Made by a program: the position numbers and the translations under genes
NCBI GenBank assembly: GCA_910589075.1
Contig: CAJUSK010000030.1
Location: forward strand, 1-64,000
Direction of reading: 5' to 3'
Length of the DNA stretch: 64,000 nt
From: an uncultured Lachnospiraceae bacterium
Lineage (GTDB): Bacteria > Bacillota > Clostridia > Lachnospirales > Lachnospiraceae
Notes under the pieces: generated by a model
Databases searched by the model: none
Told to the model about the DNA's origin: nothing
The model's input: only the letters and a program-made list of their open reading frames with translations
Shown here: positions 17,787 through 26,856 of the stretch, piece by piece
Numbering within the stretch: the first letter of the stretch is position 1
Layout: the number at the start of each line of letters is the position of its first letter

Positions 17787-18821
17787 ATGGTACTGCCGTT
17801 TGAGAGAGAATACAGAGAGAGATATGGTCAGCTGCTGGATGAAGTGTTTGCATCAAACTACTGGTCGGACGGGAAGATGACCAGACGGTTTGAGGAAATG
17901 TTCGGGGAGTCCACAGGCCTGGAAGCCTGCGCCGTGACAAGCGGCGGGGCGGGGCTTTTATCGATACTTGAATATGTGGGTGTGAGAGGCGGGGAAGTGA
18001 TTGTGCCTGCCAACACCTTCTGGGCCACGGCCCAGGCAGCTAAAAAAGCGGGAGCCAGCGTTGTATACGCGGACTGCAACCGGGAAGATTTGTGCATGAG
18101 CTATGAGGATATGGCCGGCAGGGTGACACCCCGGACAAAGGCGGTGATCCTGGTGCATATCGGGGGCCATATCGCCTTTGACACAGAGCGGATTGCCGGG
18201 TACTGCAGAGAGCACGGGCTGGCGCTGATAGAGGACTGTGCCCATGCCCACGGGGCGAAATGGAAGGGAAGAAGCGCCGGAAGCTACGGCCTGGCGGGGA
18301 GCTACAGCTTCTATGCCACAAAGACTATGCCCCTGGGAGAAGGAGGGATGGTGGTGAGCCGCGACAAGGGGCTGATTGAATGGATGAAAAAGTTCCGCAA
18401 CTACGGGAAAGAAGTGCTGGATGGAAACGTGGTGGCCTACCCGATGAAAGAGGGATTTAACTACCGGATCAGCGAGTTTACGGCGGCGCTGGGGATTGTG
18501 CAGATGGAGAGACTGCCAAAGATTCTTGAATGGAAACGGGAACTGGCCGGCAAATACGACCAGATTTTTGACAGACGGGTGAAGTTCCCGGAAGGAATGG
18601 AATCGGGGTACTATAAATATATCGTATTTGACCAGAATCTGAAAGAGGAGACGGGCAGGGTATTCAACCATACGGACTTTGGGAATGAGATAGAAGGCAA
18701 AGCCTGGGATCTGCCGGGCAGCTACTGGGTGGCAGAGCACCACAGATGCGCACCGATTTATTACGGCTGGGAGAAAGCGGGGCTGTGCGCAGAGGAGCTG
18801 CGGGACTACCTGCTGGGTTAG
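17787..18821 (+). CDS. DegT/DnrJ/EryC1-family PLP aminotransferase
   Basis: A 344-residue PLP-dependent sugar aminotransferase. EDCAHAHGA marks the Asp that holds the pyridine nitrogen, SYSFYATKTM carries the PLP-binding lysine, and GEGGMVV and NYRISEFTAA follow, as in the family. Such enzymes convert a keto-sugar nucleotide to an amino sugar using glutamate. It forms a GC-rich pair with the radical SAM gene upstream (13 bases apart), which could produce the keto-sugar. Start taken at ATG 17787 with GGAGGA 6 bases before it; an in-frame upstream ATG at 17733 would overlap the previous gene and has no such site. Confidence 0.88.
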   Translation: MVLPFEREYRERYGQLLDEVFASNYWSDGKMTRRFEEMFGESTGLEACAVTSGGAGLLSILEYVGVRGGEVIVPANTFWATAQAAKKAGASVVYADCNREDLCMSYEDMAGRVTPRTKAVILVHIGGHIAFDTERIAGYCREHGLALIEDCAHAHGAKWKGRSAGSYGLAGSYSFYATKTMPLGEGGMVVSRDKGLIEWMKKFRNYGKEVLDGNVVAYPMKEGFNYRISEFTAALGIVQMERLPKILEWKRELAGKYDQIFDRRVKFPEGMESGYYKYIVFDQNLKEETGRVFNHTDFGNEIEGKAWDLPGSYWVAEHHRCAPIYYGWEKAGLCAEELRDYLLG

Positions 18822-18860
18822 AGAGATGGGGAAGGGATAAGGAAGGACAGGTGAAGGAAT

Positions 18861-19526
18861 ATGAATGAAACACAGTATTATGAAACCGTGTACAGCCGGT
18901 TTTGGGTAAACCAGACCCGGAAATATGGTTATGGAATCTATGAAAAGAATCTTGTGAGACTGGTCTTAAAATCTTCACCTGAAAGGGTTTTTGAGGTGGG
19001 GATCGGAACGGGATGGCCCATTGGCTGTGCAGTGAAAAAAGGGAAAGAAGGCATTGTGTTAGACGGCTGTGATATATCAGAAAGTGCAGTTGTTCTGGCG
19101 AGGAAAGAGCTTGACAATGAGGAAGGGATATGGGCCGGAGATGTGTTATCTTACAAAGGCAGTACTTTATACGATGTCACGTATTGTGTAAGAGCAAGCT
19201 GGTGCATATCGAATTTTTATCAGACTGTTAAGAAGATGATATCGATGACAAAGCCGGGTGGGTATATCGTTTTTGATGTGATGGATCGGAACAGTTTATA
19301 TTGTCTGAAAGCCCGTATATCGGAGCTGAAAGAACAATATTGCAGATTCCTGGGGATTGAAATGGATGAACGTTTCGGGAATCATTATGTGTCAATTCCT
19401 GAGATGAAGAGATTTCTAAGGGCCAATGGTCTGTCATATCAATGCCAGAGAGAAAGAGAAATTATTCATACAAAGGACAGGAATCATACGCCCAAAGTAG
19501 TATTTTATTGCAGGAAGGAGAAATAG
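18861..19526 (+). CDS. Class I SAM-dependent methyltransferase
   Basis: A 221-residue single-domain methyltransferase. VFEVGIGTGWPIG near residues 43-55 is the SAM-binding motif I, followed by an acidic-ended strand (DGCDIS) and a PGGYIVFDVMD motif. It has no Rossmann-like extension. Composition returns to AT-rich at this gene. It is the fourth methyltransferase gene of the locus and of a different family from the TylF and FkbM types. The acceptor could be an N- or O-group of a sugar; next to an aminotransferase, N-methylation of an amino sugar is a reasonable guess, not shown by the sequence. Confidence 0.8.
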   Translation: MNETQYYETVYSRFWVNQTRKYGYGIYEKNLVRLVLKSSPERVFEVGIGTGWPIGCAVKKGKEGIVLDGCDISESAVVLARKELDNEEGIWAGDVLSYKGSTLYDVTYCVRASWCISNFYQTVKKMISMTKPGGYIVFDVMDRNSLYCLKARISELKEQYCRFLGIEMDERFGNHYVSIPEMKRFLRANGLSYQCQREREIIHTKDRNHTPKVVFYCRKEK

Positions 19527-19529
19527 GAT

Positions 19530-20006
19530 ATGAAAAAAATGGCAGTGGGATTGCTGAAAGGGTTGTTTTTTCTTGGAATTGGATTTTATCTTGGCGGCAA
19601 AATGCTGGCTGGAATGATCAATGATTATAAAACAAAAATGAACCGTAATCTGGTGAATATGCTTTTGCTGAATGACTGGCTTGGATTTCTGTATTCTGGC
19701 GGACGTGTGGAGCAATATTTTCAAAAGCGCAATTATCACAAGATTATGATCTATGGAAGCAGTTATGTTGGGGCAAGACTTGCACAGGCGTTAGCGGACA
19801 CAGATGTAGAGGTGGTTGCTTTGATGGATAAAGTGGCACCTTCTGATGCAGATGGGCTGATTATAGGAGCTGATGCAGAGATACCAGAGAGCGACTGTAT
19901 TGTAGTTACACCTGTTTTTTATTATGAGGAGATTTATGATATGTTGCGGGCGAGGACGGATATTCCGATTGTGTCAATGCAGACAATCATAAGTTGTGAG
20001 CTATAG
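19530..20006 (+). CDS. Membrane-anchored stand-alone Rossmann-like module
   Basis: A 158-residue protein with no catalytic domain attached. Residues 4-25 form one hydrophobic helix (LLKGLFFLGIGFYLGG...), probably a membrane anchor, then a short basic linker. Residues 70-150 are the same Rossmann-like module found on the enzymes of this locus (KIMIYGSSYVGARLAQAL, then a VVALMD strand and CIVVTP). The glycine loop is degenerate, with SS replacing the usual second glycine position. It could tether the assembly machinery to the membrane if the modules interact; that is inference. It begins 3 bases after the previous stop with AAGGAG upstream. Confidence 0.65.
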   Translation: MKKMAVGLLKGLFFLGIGFYLGGKMLAGMINDYKTKMNRNLVNMLLLNDWLGFLYSGGRVEQYFQKRNYHKIMIYGSSYVGARLAQALADTDVEVVALMDKVAPSDADGLIIGADAEIPESDCIVVTPVFYYEEIYDMLRARTDIPIVSMQTIISCEL

Positions 20007-20095
20007 CATGGGGATTACAAAATTAGTTGCGTATGTATATTTCACATAACATATTCTTTTGAACAGCCGGGAGAAGCCGTGCAAAAAGTACAGGG

Positions 20096-21196
20096 ATGTA
20101 TGCAAATTATATGAAAGTTACAATTATAACAGTTTGCTATAACAGTGTAAAAACAATAGAAAAAACAATTCAGAGTGTTCAATTACAGGCATATGAAGAT
20201 TTGGAATATATCATAATTGATGGTGGTTCAACAGACGGCACACTGGATATTATTGATGCATATAAAAATGATGTTTCTCTGTGCATAAGTGAACCGGACA
20301 ATGGGATTTATGATGCCATGAATAAGGGAATACGGCATGCAACCGGAGACATCATTGGAATTATTAATAGTGATGACTGGTATGAAGCTGATACAGTCAG
20401 ACGGGTGGCTGCATATTTTAAGGGAAATGAAGTTGATGTTGTATATGGAAAGATATTGGTTGTTGATACAAGGGGAGTTGTAAAAGCACCAGATGAGCGT
20501 CCTCTGAATACATTGTGGTATCAAATGGCGGCACCTCACCCTTCCGTGTTTATAAAACGTAATATATATGAAAAGTATGGTCTTTTTGATACAAGGTATA
20601 AAATTTCCGCAGATTACGAGTTGCTTTTGAGACTGTACAGTAAGGGTGTAAGATTTGGATTTATGAACAGGGTGATGGCATATTTTCGTTCCGGAGGGGC
20701 CTGCGATATACACCGAAAGCTGGGAAAAGAGGAGGGATATGAAATCGCTTTCAGATATATTGGGGCATGTGAAAACAGAGAAATGATCTTTCCATTATTG
20801 AATCGGGAAAAACAATGGTTCAACTTTGAAATAAGGATAGTGCAAGACCCCTTTTTTATGCAGGAATTACTTTACAAATATTTTAATTCAGATATAGATG
20901 AGATTGTAATATTTGGAACAGGAGAGTGGGGAAAACGGTGTTGTAGAGCATTGCAGAATTCCAATATTGAAGTTGCATTTTTTGTGGATAACAGAGCACA
21001 GGAATATCAGAAAATAGATGGGAAAACAGTTAAAACGACTTCCGGTTTAAAATATTTGGAGCAATATATTCTTGTTGCGGTGAAAGATAGTGAGGATATA
21101 GTCCGGCAACTGGATGAATTGGATATGAAAAAATATGTTACAATCGAAAGATTGTTGGACAGTTCATTGAATCGTGTCGGAAATATATGTAAATAA
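20096..21196 (+). CDS. Family 2 glycosyltransferase with C-terminal Rossmann-like module
   Basis: A 366-residue protein. The GT2 domain (residues 6-230) has TIITVCYNS, IIDGGSTDGT and INSDDWYEAD, plus a DYELLLRL segment near 180 typical of WcaA-like enzymes. Residues about 268-355 are the shared module (IVIFGTGEWGKRCCRAL). The true start may be the ATG at 20111, where the family's conserved strand begins; neither start has a strong ribosome binding site. Cytoplasmic; probably transfers one sugar of the repeating or branched glycan. Confidence 0.85.
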   Translation: MYANYMKVTIITVCYNSVKTIEKTIQSVQLQAYEDLEYIIIDGGSTDGTLDIIDAYKNDVSLCISEPDNGIYDAMNKGIRHATGDIIGIINSDDWYEADTVRRVAAYFKGNEVDVVYGKILVVDTRGVVKAPDERPLNTLWYQMAAPHPSVFIKRNIYEKYGLFDTRYKISADYELLLRLYSKGVRFGFMNRVMAYFRSGGACDIHRKLGKEEGYEIAFRYIGACENREMIFPLLNREKQWFNFEIRIVQDPFFMQELLYKYFNSDIDEIVIFGTGEWGKRCCRALQNSNIEVAFFVDNRAQEYQKIDGKTVKTTSGLKYLEQYILVAVKDSEDIVRQLDELDMKKYVTIERLLDSSLNRVGNICK

Positions 21197-21221
21197 CGTC
21201 ATATGTTTCAGGGAGAAACCA

Positions 21222-22778
21222 TTGATTAACAAAATAATATATTTTTTGGATAATTACACAACCATGGGCGGCGCAGCCAATACCATATTAAGACAGGCGG
21301 TTCTGATGAAACAATATGGAATCAAAGTTTCTGTTGCAGCATCAGACTATGGGAATGAAAAGATTTGCAGTGAGTACAAAGATATATGTAAAAGAGCGGA
21401 TATTTTATACCATATGTTGAGTTTTTCCGTTTCAACTCAACCGGAAGATATAGATATTCTTTCTGTTATGGACAATTATGAAAGCGTTAAAGATTTTATA
21501 CAAGAGGAAATACCGGATATTGTACATTCTGTTCAACTGAATGTAACTGTTGAATTGGTGTGCAGAGAACTTAATATTCCACACATTATGAATATTTATC
21601 CACTTTTGTCAGACTTTTTTTCTGTTGCCTATATGGATGTATTTCCTCATTATCATATATGTGACTCATGGTATTGGGCCAGAAAGTGGAATCAGTATAT
21701 CCATACGGATTATACCTGTATTAGAACGATAGCGTACAGAGAAAGTAAAATTGCCAAAGAAGATTTTACGGATAAAAAAATAAAATATATATGTGTTGGA
21801 GCAATCTATAAAGATAAAAATCAGTTGGCAGTTATAAGAGCTTTTCATAAGGCGCTAAAAAACGGTGTTTCTGGGGAATTGGCCTTGTACGGTAGTTTTA
21901 TAGGAACTTATGCGGAAGAATGCAGAGAATATATTGAAGAGAACAGACTGACAGAATGTATTTCCCTAAAGGGGTTTACTTCTGAGATTCAGAGTGCTTA
22001 TAACAACAGTGATGTATTAATCTGCGGAAGTACCCGGGAATCTTATCCAAATGTAATTTCTGAGGCGATGGCAAATGATTTGATCATTATATCAACACCG
22101 GTGTCAGGTGTTCCGGAAGTTATCAAAGACAGATACAATGGATATTTGACGGATGACTATTCAGTTGAGGCAATCGAAAGAAAAATATTGGAATTCAATG
22201 ATGATTTAAAAAGAAATGCAGTGCAGAAAATCAGGGAGAATTCCAGGCTGACTTTTGAACAGGTTCATTCTGAAAAAGCTGTAGAAAAAAAACTGTTAGA
22301 ATATTATGCATATGTAATTCGGGATAATCAAAAGAGTTCTCTTGTTGGTATTGAAGATATCAAGAAAGAATTTGGAATATATAAATATATTTTTGACAAA
22401 AACTATAACAGCTTTAAAGAACCAGCAAAAATTGCAAAAAAAATATGGTACTTAAATCATGTCAAATCCGATATTGAGGCGGCTGTGATACAGAAAAAAA
22501 GTTTCTATATTTGGGGAACCGGAAATTATGGATGTATTGTAAAAGAAATGATAGATGTATTTCTTCCGGAAATTGAAATAGCCGGATTTTTTGATACCAA
22601 TAAGACCGGAAAGTTTTATGATTATGAGATATACAGACCAGATTATTTATTACATAAAAAGAACAGTATCATATTCGTTGCAGTTACAAATGGGCAGAAG
22701 GAAGTAATAGAAATTCTAGAATATTATGGATTTCGGTTTAACAGGACATATTTTATTTTGTCAGCCAGATTATGGTAG
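21222..22778 (+). CDS. Family 4 (group 1) glycosyltransferase with C-terminal Rossmann-like module
   Basis: A 518-residue GT-B glycosyltransferase. GGAAN near the N-terminus is the acceptor-side glycine loop, VGAIYKDKN marks the start of the donor lobe, and ESYPNVISEAMA is the family 4 ExxxxxxxE motif. Residues about 427-515 are the shared module (FYIWGTGNYGCIVKEM). I start it at a TTG at 21222 with GGGAGA 5 bases upstream: this gives the family's usual N-terminus and removes the overlap with the previous gene implied by the in-frame ATG at 21174. Confidence 0.8.
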   Translation: MINKIIYFLDNYTTMGGAANTILRQAVLMKQYGIKVSVAASDYGNEKICSEYKDICKRADILYHMLSFSVSTQPEDIDILSVMDNYESVKDFIQEEIPDIVHSVQLNVTVELVCRELNIPHIMNIYPLLSDFFSVAYMDVFPHYHICDSWYWARKWNQYIHTDYTCIRTIAYRESKIAKEDFTDKKIKYICVGAIYKDKNQLAVIRAFHKALKNGVSGELALYGSFIGTYAEECREYIEENRLTECISLKGFTSEIQSAYNNSDVLICGSTRESYPNVISEAMANDLIIISTPVSGVPEVIKDRYNGYLTDDYSVEAIERKILEFNDDLKRNAVQKIRENSRLTFEQVHSEKAVEKKLLEYYAYVIRDNQKSSLVGIEDIKKEFGIYKYIFDKNYNSFKEPAKIAKKIWYLNHVKSDIEAAVIQKKSFYIWGTGNYGCIVKEMIDVFLPEIEIAGFFDTNKTGKFYDYEIYRPDYLLHKKNSIIFVAVTNGQKEVIEILEYYGFRFNRTYFILSARLW

Positions 22779-22843
22779 ACATATTGATAAAGAAGCAGGA
22801 CTGAGTAATAATGGATAAAAATAAACAAGCTATGGAGAAAAAT

Positions 22844-24067
22844 ATGAAAATTGCAACAATTTTATTTGCCTACAACAGAAGTCGGCATACAAGAACTGTT
22901 TTAGAAGCACTCCGGGAAAGTGAAGTTATGACCGATAAATTGTTTGTTTTTCAGGATGGAATAAAGAATAATACAGATGTGAAAGAATGGAAAAAAGTAA
23001 GCGATGTAATACATGGAATAACATTTTGTGATACAGAGGTAATGATTGAACAAGCAAATAAGGGATTGGCGAATTCTATTATAGATGGGGTAAATTATGT
23101 TTTTCAAAACTATGATGCAGTGATTGTTTTGGAAGATGACTGTGTGCCTCATCCTAAGTTTATTACTTATATGATACAAAGTTTGAATAAATATGAGACT
23201 GAACAGAAAGTATATTCGATAGGCGGTTATGCATGGCCCATAGAACTGAAAAAGGATGAGGAAGATGCGTACTTTTGTCAAAGAATTTCATCCTGTGGAT
23301 GGGGGACATGGAGGAGCAGATGGAAGCAGTTTGAACGGGATTATATGTTGCTGAAAAAAATAATACAAAATCCGGAGAGTAAAAGAAGACTGGATACTTG
23401 GGGACTGGATCTGCCGGGACAGTTGAATGGAAATATTACAGGAGAGTGTGATTCATGGGCAGTTTTCTGGGCGTTGAAGGTAATTGAAAAGGATGGCTAT
23501 TGTCTGAGCCCTTATGAATCTTTAATTACCAATATAGGATTTGACGGAACAGGTGTGCATTCCGGGACTCTTTATATAGACAGAAAATATAGGGAAAAAG
23601 ATAATATGAAAGACTATATATTACCAGATCATATAGAATGCAGTCATGAATGTATGGATGCATTTCGTGAATTGTTCTATAAAACACCGATACAAGATAT
23701 ATTCAGAACATACCAGAATCTGTTAATTACCCTATTAAAGAATCTCCGCTCAAATAAATATACAGAAAAATTGTTTGAACGGTTTTACGGTAAAACCATA
23801 TCTGTCTGGGGAACCGGAAAAATATGTGATTATATTTTAGAAGAATTAAAACACAGATGCACTGTTGAATGTATCATAATGAGTATGCCTGCATATGAGC
23901 GGTATCATGAAATTCCGGTGCTGAGTATAAAAGATATACCGGATACTGTTGAAGAAATTATTATCATTCCCTTTTATGAGCTGGACAAGATCACAAATAC
24001 AGTAAAAAAAGCGGAAAAGAAAGTAAAACTTACAGGGTTTGATGAGATATTAACAAGTAAAGTATAA
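22844..24067 (+). CDS. Glycosyltransferase (GT-A, GNT-I-like) with C-terminal Rossmann-like module
   Basis: About 407 residues from the ATG at 22844 (GGAG 6 bases upstream); an in-frame ATG at 22811 would add 11. The N-terminal domain has ATILFAYNRSRHT, then VLEDDCVPHP, the EDD metal motif of the GNT-I-like branch of GT-A enzymes, and SCGWGTWRSRW, a conserved acceptor-side segment seen in bacterial sugar transferases of this type. Residues about 319-405 are a divergent copy of the shared module (ISVWGTGKICDYIL). Cytoplasmic. The sugar is unknown. Confidence 0.75.
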   Translation: MKIATILFAYNRSRHTRTVLEALRESEVMTDKLFVFQDGIKNNTDVKEWKKVSDVIHGITFCDTEVMIEQANKGLANSIIDGVNYVFQNYDAVIVLEDDCVPHPKFITYMIQSLNKYETEQKVYSIGGYAWPIELKKDEEDAYFCQRISSCGWGTWRSRWKQFERDYMLLKKIIQNPESKRRLDTWGLDLPGQLNGNITGECDSWAVFWALKVIEKDGYCLSPYESLITNIGFDGTGVHSGTLYIDRKYREKDNMKDYILPDHIECSHECMDAFRELFYKTPIQDIFRTYQNLLITLLKNLRSNKYTEKLFERFYGKTISVWGTGKICDYILEELKHRCTVECIIMSMPAYERYHEIPVLSIKDIPDTVEEIIIIPFYELDKITNTVKKAEKKVKLTGFDEILTSKV

Positions 24068-24092
24068 GAAAATCGAAAAAGGATGACAGAAA

Positions 24093-25424
24093 ATGTGTAG
24101 GACTTCCATAATTGTACCGGTATACAATACAGCGGACTATTTAAAGGAATGTTTTGAAAGCATATATAATCAGACACAGAAAGAAATTGAGGTCATTGCC
24201 ATCAATGACGGATCGACGGACAACAGTCTGGAAATACTGGAAGAGATAAAAAGAGAACATCCGGATCTGATTATTTACTCGCAGGAGAACAGGGGACTGG
24301 GGGATGCAAGAAATAAGGGAATAGAACTGGCGATCGGTGAGTACATTTATTTTATTGATTCCGATGATTGCCTGGCGCCTGAAGCAATGGAAACCTGTTA
24401 TCAATATGCCGCAGAAAACCATTTGGATGTAGTGATGTTTGATGCGGAAGTGTTTGGGGATATAGAGTATAAAAAGGATGCTTATGACAGAAAAAAGATC
24501 ATTTCTGATCAGGAAGCGGTTCTGAGCGGGGAAGTCTTTGCCTGCAAATACTTTACGCAGGCATTTTATCCCAATGCATATCTGATCTACACAGCCCGGA
24601 CGTTGATTGAGAAGTACCATCTCAGATTTTTACCACGCATATATTATGAGGATAATGTGTTTTACTGTAAGATGCTCCCGCTTGCAGAGCGTGTCATGTA
24701 TATACCCCAGACATTGTATAAAAGACGTTACAGAGAAAATTCCATAACGATGTCTTCCTTTGACCTGCGCCATGCCAGAGATTATCTTCAGATGATACGG
24801 GCTGTTTCGGAAGAGAAATATTCCTCCAATATGGAGACAGTCATCAGAAGCCTGGAACTGAGTTTTTTAAATAATCTGCTGGACAACTGCAGGAACAACA
24901 ATCTGTTAAATATCCGTTCGTTTGCGTTGGAATTATACGATGCAGTAAAAGAATTGGCCGGCGGAGACATTGAAAAGATTGTATCTTTTCAGCATATAGA
25001 TATAATCGGCAGGGTTGTTGAGGAGATAGCGCAGGATGTGGTCCCGTCAGAAATCAGGAAGAAAATACAACACAGAAAAAAAGAGATCGTAAGGAAAATT
25101 TTTTCTGACATTCCCTTACAGTCAAAAGAAACATGTGTGGGCATCTATGGAACAGGGAAAAATACAGAGAGGTTTCTTGCCATTTACAAAGAGTTTGTTG
25201 GAGAAATCAGGGCAAACTTGCTTTTTATAAACAGTAACGCCATATCAGGATCAGAACAGTATCAAGGCTATGATGTATTGAATGGAAACGATATTGGAGG
25301 TTTGCCAATGGAGTGCATTGTCATAGCCTCTTCCAGATATGAGAATGAGATATGCCGGAAAATAAAGGAAATGTATGGAGATATGTTCCGGGTAATCCGT
25401 CTGAGAACAGACCTGGGTTTTTAA
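24093..25424 (+). CDS. Family 2 glycosyltransferase with C-terminal Rossmann-like module
   Basis: A 443-residue protein. GT2 motifs are SIIVPVYNT, INDGSTDNS and FIDSDDC, followed by the family's NVFYCKMLPLAERV segment, which helps hold the acceptor. Residues about 347-443 carry the shared module (GIYGTGKNTERFL), here ending exactly at the C-terminus. It is the first of a run of six genes (to 32253), five GT2 and one GT8, all with the same C-terminal design. AGGA lies 10 bases before the ATG. Confidence 0.85.
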   Translation: MCRTSIIVPVYNTADYLKECFESIYNQTQKEIEVIAINDGSTDNSLEILEEIKREHPDLIIYSQENRGLGDARNKGIELAIGEYIYFIDSDDCLAPEAMETCYQYAAENHLDVVMFDAEVFGDIEYKKDAYDRKKIISDQEAVLSGEVFACKYFTQAFYPNAYLIYTARTLIEKYHLRFLPRIYYEDNVFYCKMLPLAERVMYIPQTLYKRRYRENSITMSSFDLRHARDYLQMIRAVSEEKYSSNMETVIRSLELSFLNNLLDNCRNNNLLNIRSFALELYDAVKELAGGDIEKIVSFQHIDIIGRVVEEIAQDVVPSEIRKKIQHRKKEIVRKIFSDIPLQSKETCVGIYGTGKNTERFLAIYKEFVGEIRANLLFINSNAISGSEQYQGYDVLNGNDIGGLPMECIVIASSRYENEICRKIKEMYGDMFRVIRLRTDLGF

Positions 25425-25490
25425 CTGGTAATAGCACAGAAAGACTGTAAACATAAAACATATAATCATATAAAATGCGAGGATTGCGAT

Positions 25491-26816
25491 TTGAGCCAAA
25501 TGATACAAGACGTCCGGGTAAGTGTCATCATACCGGTACACAACTCAGAAAAATATTTAGGACAGTGCCTGCAGAGTGTGTTGCACCAGACATTCAGGGA
25601 AATTGAGATTTTGTGCATTGACGGCGGCAGCACTGATTCCACGCCGGAAATTATAAAAAGGATGCAGTCGCAGGACAGACGTCTTGTGTACATACAAGAT
25701 CCCCACACTGGTTATGGACATAAGCTGAATATAGGAATAGACAGGGCAGTGGGAGAATATGTCATGATTCTGGAATCAGACGACCGGATGGCGCCCCATA
25801 TGATCAGAAGCCTGTACGACATTGCCGCGGAGCATGACAGTGACATAACAGACGCGGATTATGCCGAACTGTTCTGCCATCAGGGCAAAGAATACCTCCA
25901 TCCCAAAAGGAAATACCCGGACAAAGGATATTATGGTCATGTGATTCAGTATACGACGGGCCGGGACAGATATATTACAACTTATGGTATATGGACAGCG
26001 CTTTATAAAAAGGAGTTCCTGCGAAGGCATGCCATACGCCTGAACGAATCGGAAGGGGCATCTTACCAGGATTTATCTTTCCTGTTTCTGACCAGCCTGT
26101 TTGCGGAGAAAGTCTGTCATCTGGACATGCCCCTGTACCAGTACCGGGTGGACAATACAGGGAGTTCTGTAAAGGATGACACAAAGATATGGGAAATCGT
26201 CGGTGAATGCGCATATTTAAAGAAGGATCTGGAGAGACGCGGCATACGGGATGCTTATATCTGGGAATTGTACTATACCAGGAAATACAATGCATACTAC
26301 TGGAACTACTGCAGACTGTCTCCGGAGGCGGGAACTTTGTTTCTGAAAATATACAGGGAGGAGCTGGAGCATGACCAGGCCTGCGGAGCAGTGCGCAGAG
26401 AAATGTTCCAGGGTTACATGTATCAGCAGACTTTTTTCTTATCTGACGATCCGGATCAGTTTGAAAAATCCGCTCATAATAAAAGCAGGGCTACTTGGGC
26501 GGCAAAGTTCTGCCGACTTTTGGAGAGTACAGAAGGCAGGGATATAATTCTGTTTGGCGCCGGCATATACGGATCCGAACTGGCAGACTTGCTGCAGCAA
26601 AACGAGAACAGACTCTGCGGTATATGTGACAACTCCGAGTCCGTTCAGGGAACAGAAAAAAACGGTTTTCGGGTGATGCCGGTTGAAGCGGCGGCAGAGA
26701 AGTTTCGCGATGCCCTGTTTCTGCTTACATCACGCAGACATACAGAAGGGATGAAAAGACAACTGACAGGCCTTGGAATCAAAGAGGCAAATATCATCTC
26801 TGCACATGACTGGTAA
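25491..26816 (+). CDS. Family 2 glycosyltransferase with C-terminal Rossmann-like module
   Basis: A 441-residue protein. GT2 motifs: SVIIPVHNS, CIDGGSTDST and LESDDRMAP. The segment DAGYGHKLNIG-like (HTGYGHKLNIG here) and GASYQDLSF near 190 also occur in the paralogues at 29511 and 30889, so these three form one subfamily. Residues about 351-441 are the shared module (IILFGAGIYGSELADLL). Start: TTG at 25491 with CGAGGA 7 bases upstream; ATG at 25500 is the alternative. G+C rises from this gene onward. Confidence 0.85.
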   Translation: MSQMIQDVRVSVIIPVHNSEKYLGQCLQSVLHQTFREIEILCIDGGSTDSTPEIIKRMQSQDRRLVYIQDPHTGYGHKLNIGIDRAVGEYVMILESDDRMAPHMIRSLYDIAAEHDSDITDADYAELFCHQGKEYLHPKRKYPDKGYYGHVIQYTTGRDRYITTYGIWTALYKKEFLRRHAIRLNESEGASYQDLSFLFLTSLFAEKVCHLDMPLYQYRVDNTGSSVKDDTKIWEIVGECAYLKKDLERRGIRDAYIWELYYTRKYNAYYWNYCRLSPEAGTLFLKIYREELEHDQACGAVRREMFQGYMYQQTFFLSDDPDQFEKSAHNKSRATWAAKFCRLLESTEGRDIILFGAGIYGSELADLLQQNENRLCGICDNSESVQGTEKNGFRVMPVEAAAEKFRDALFLLTSRRHTEGMKRQLTGLGIKEANIISAHDW

Positions 26817-26856
26817 GAAAAGAAGAGACTTTGGAACAACAGCAGAAAGGCAATCC

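Noticed and set aside
17958..18743. A 261-codon minus-strand frame
   Set aside because: Antisense to the aminotransferase, which has its full set of PLP motifs.
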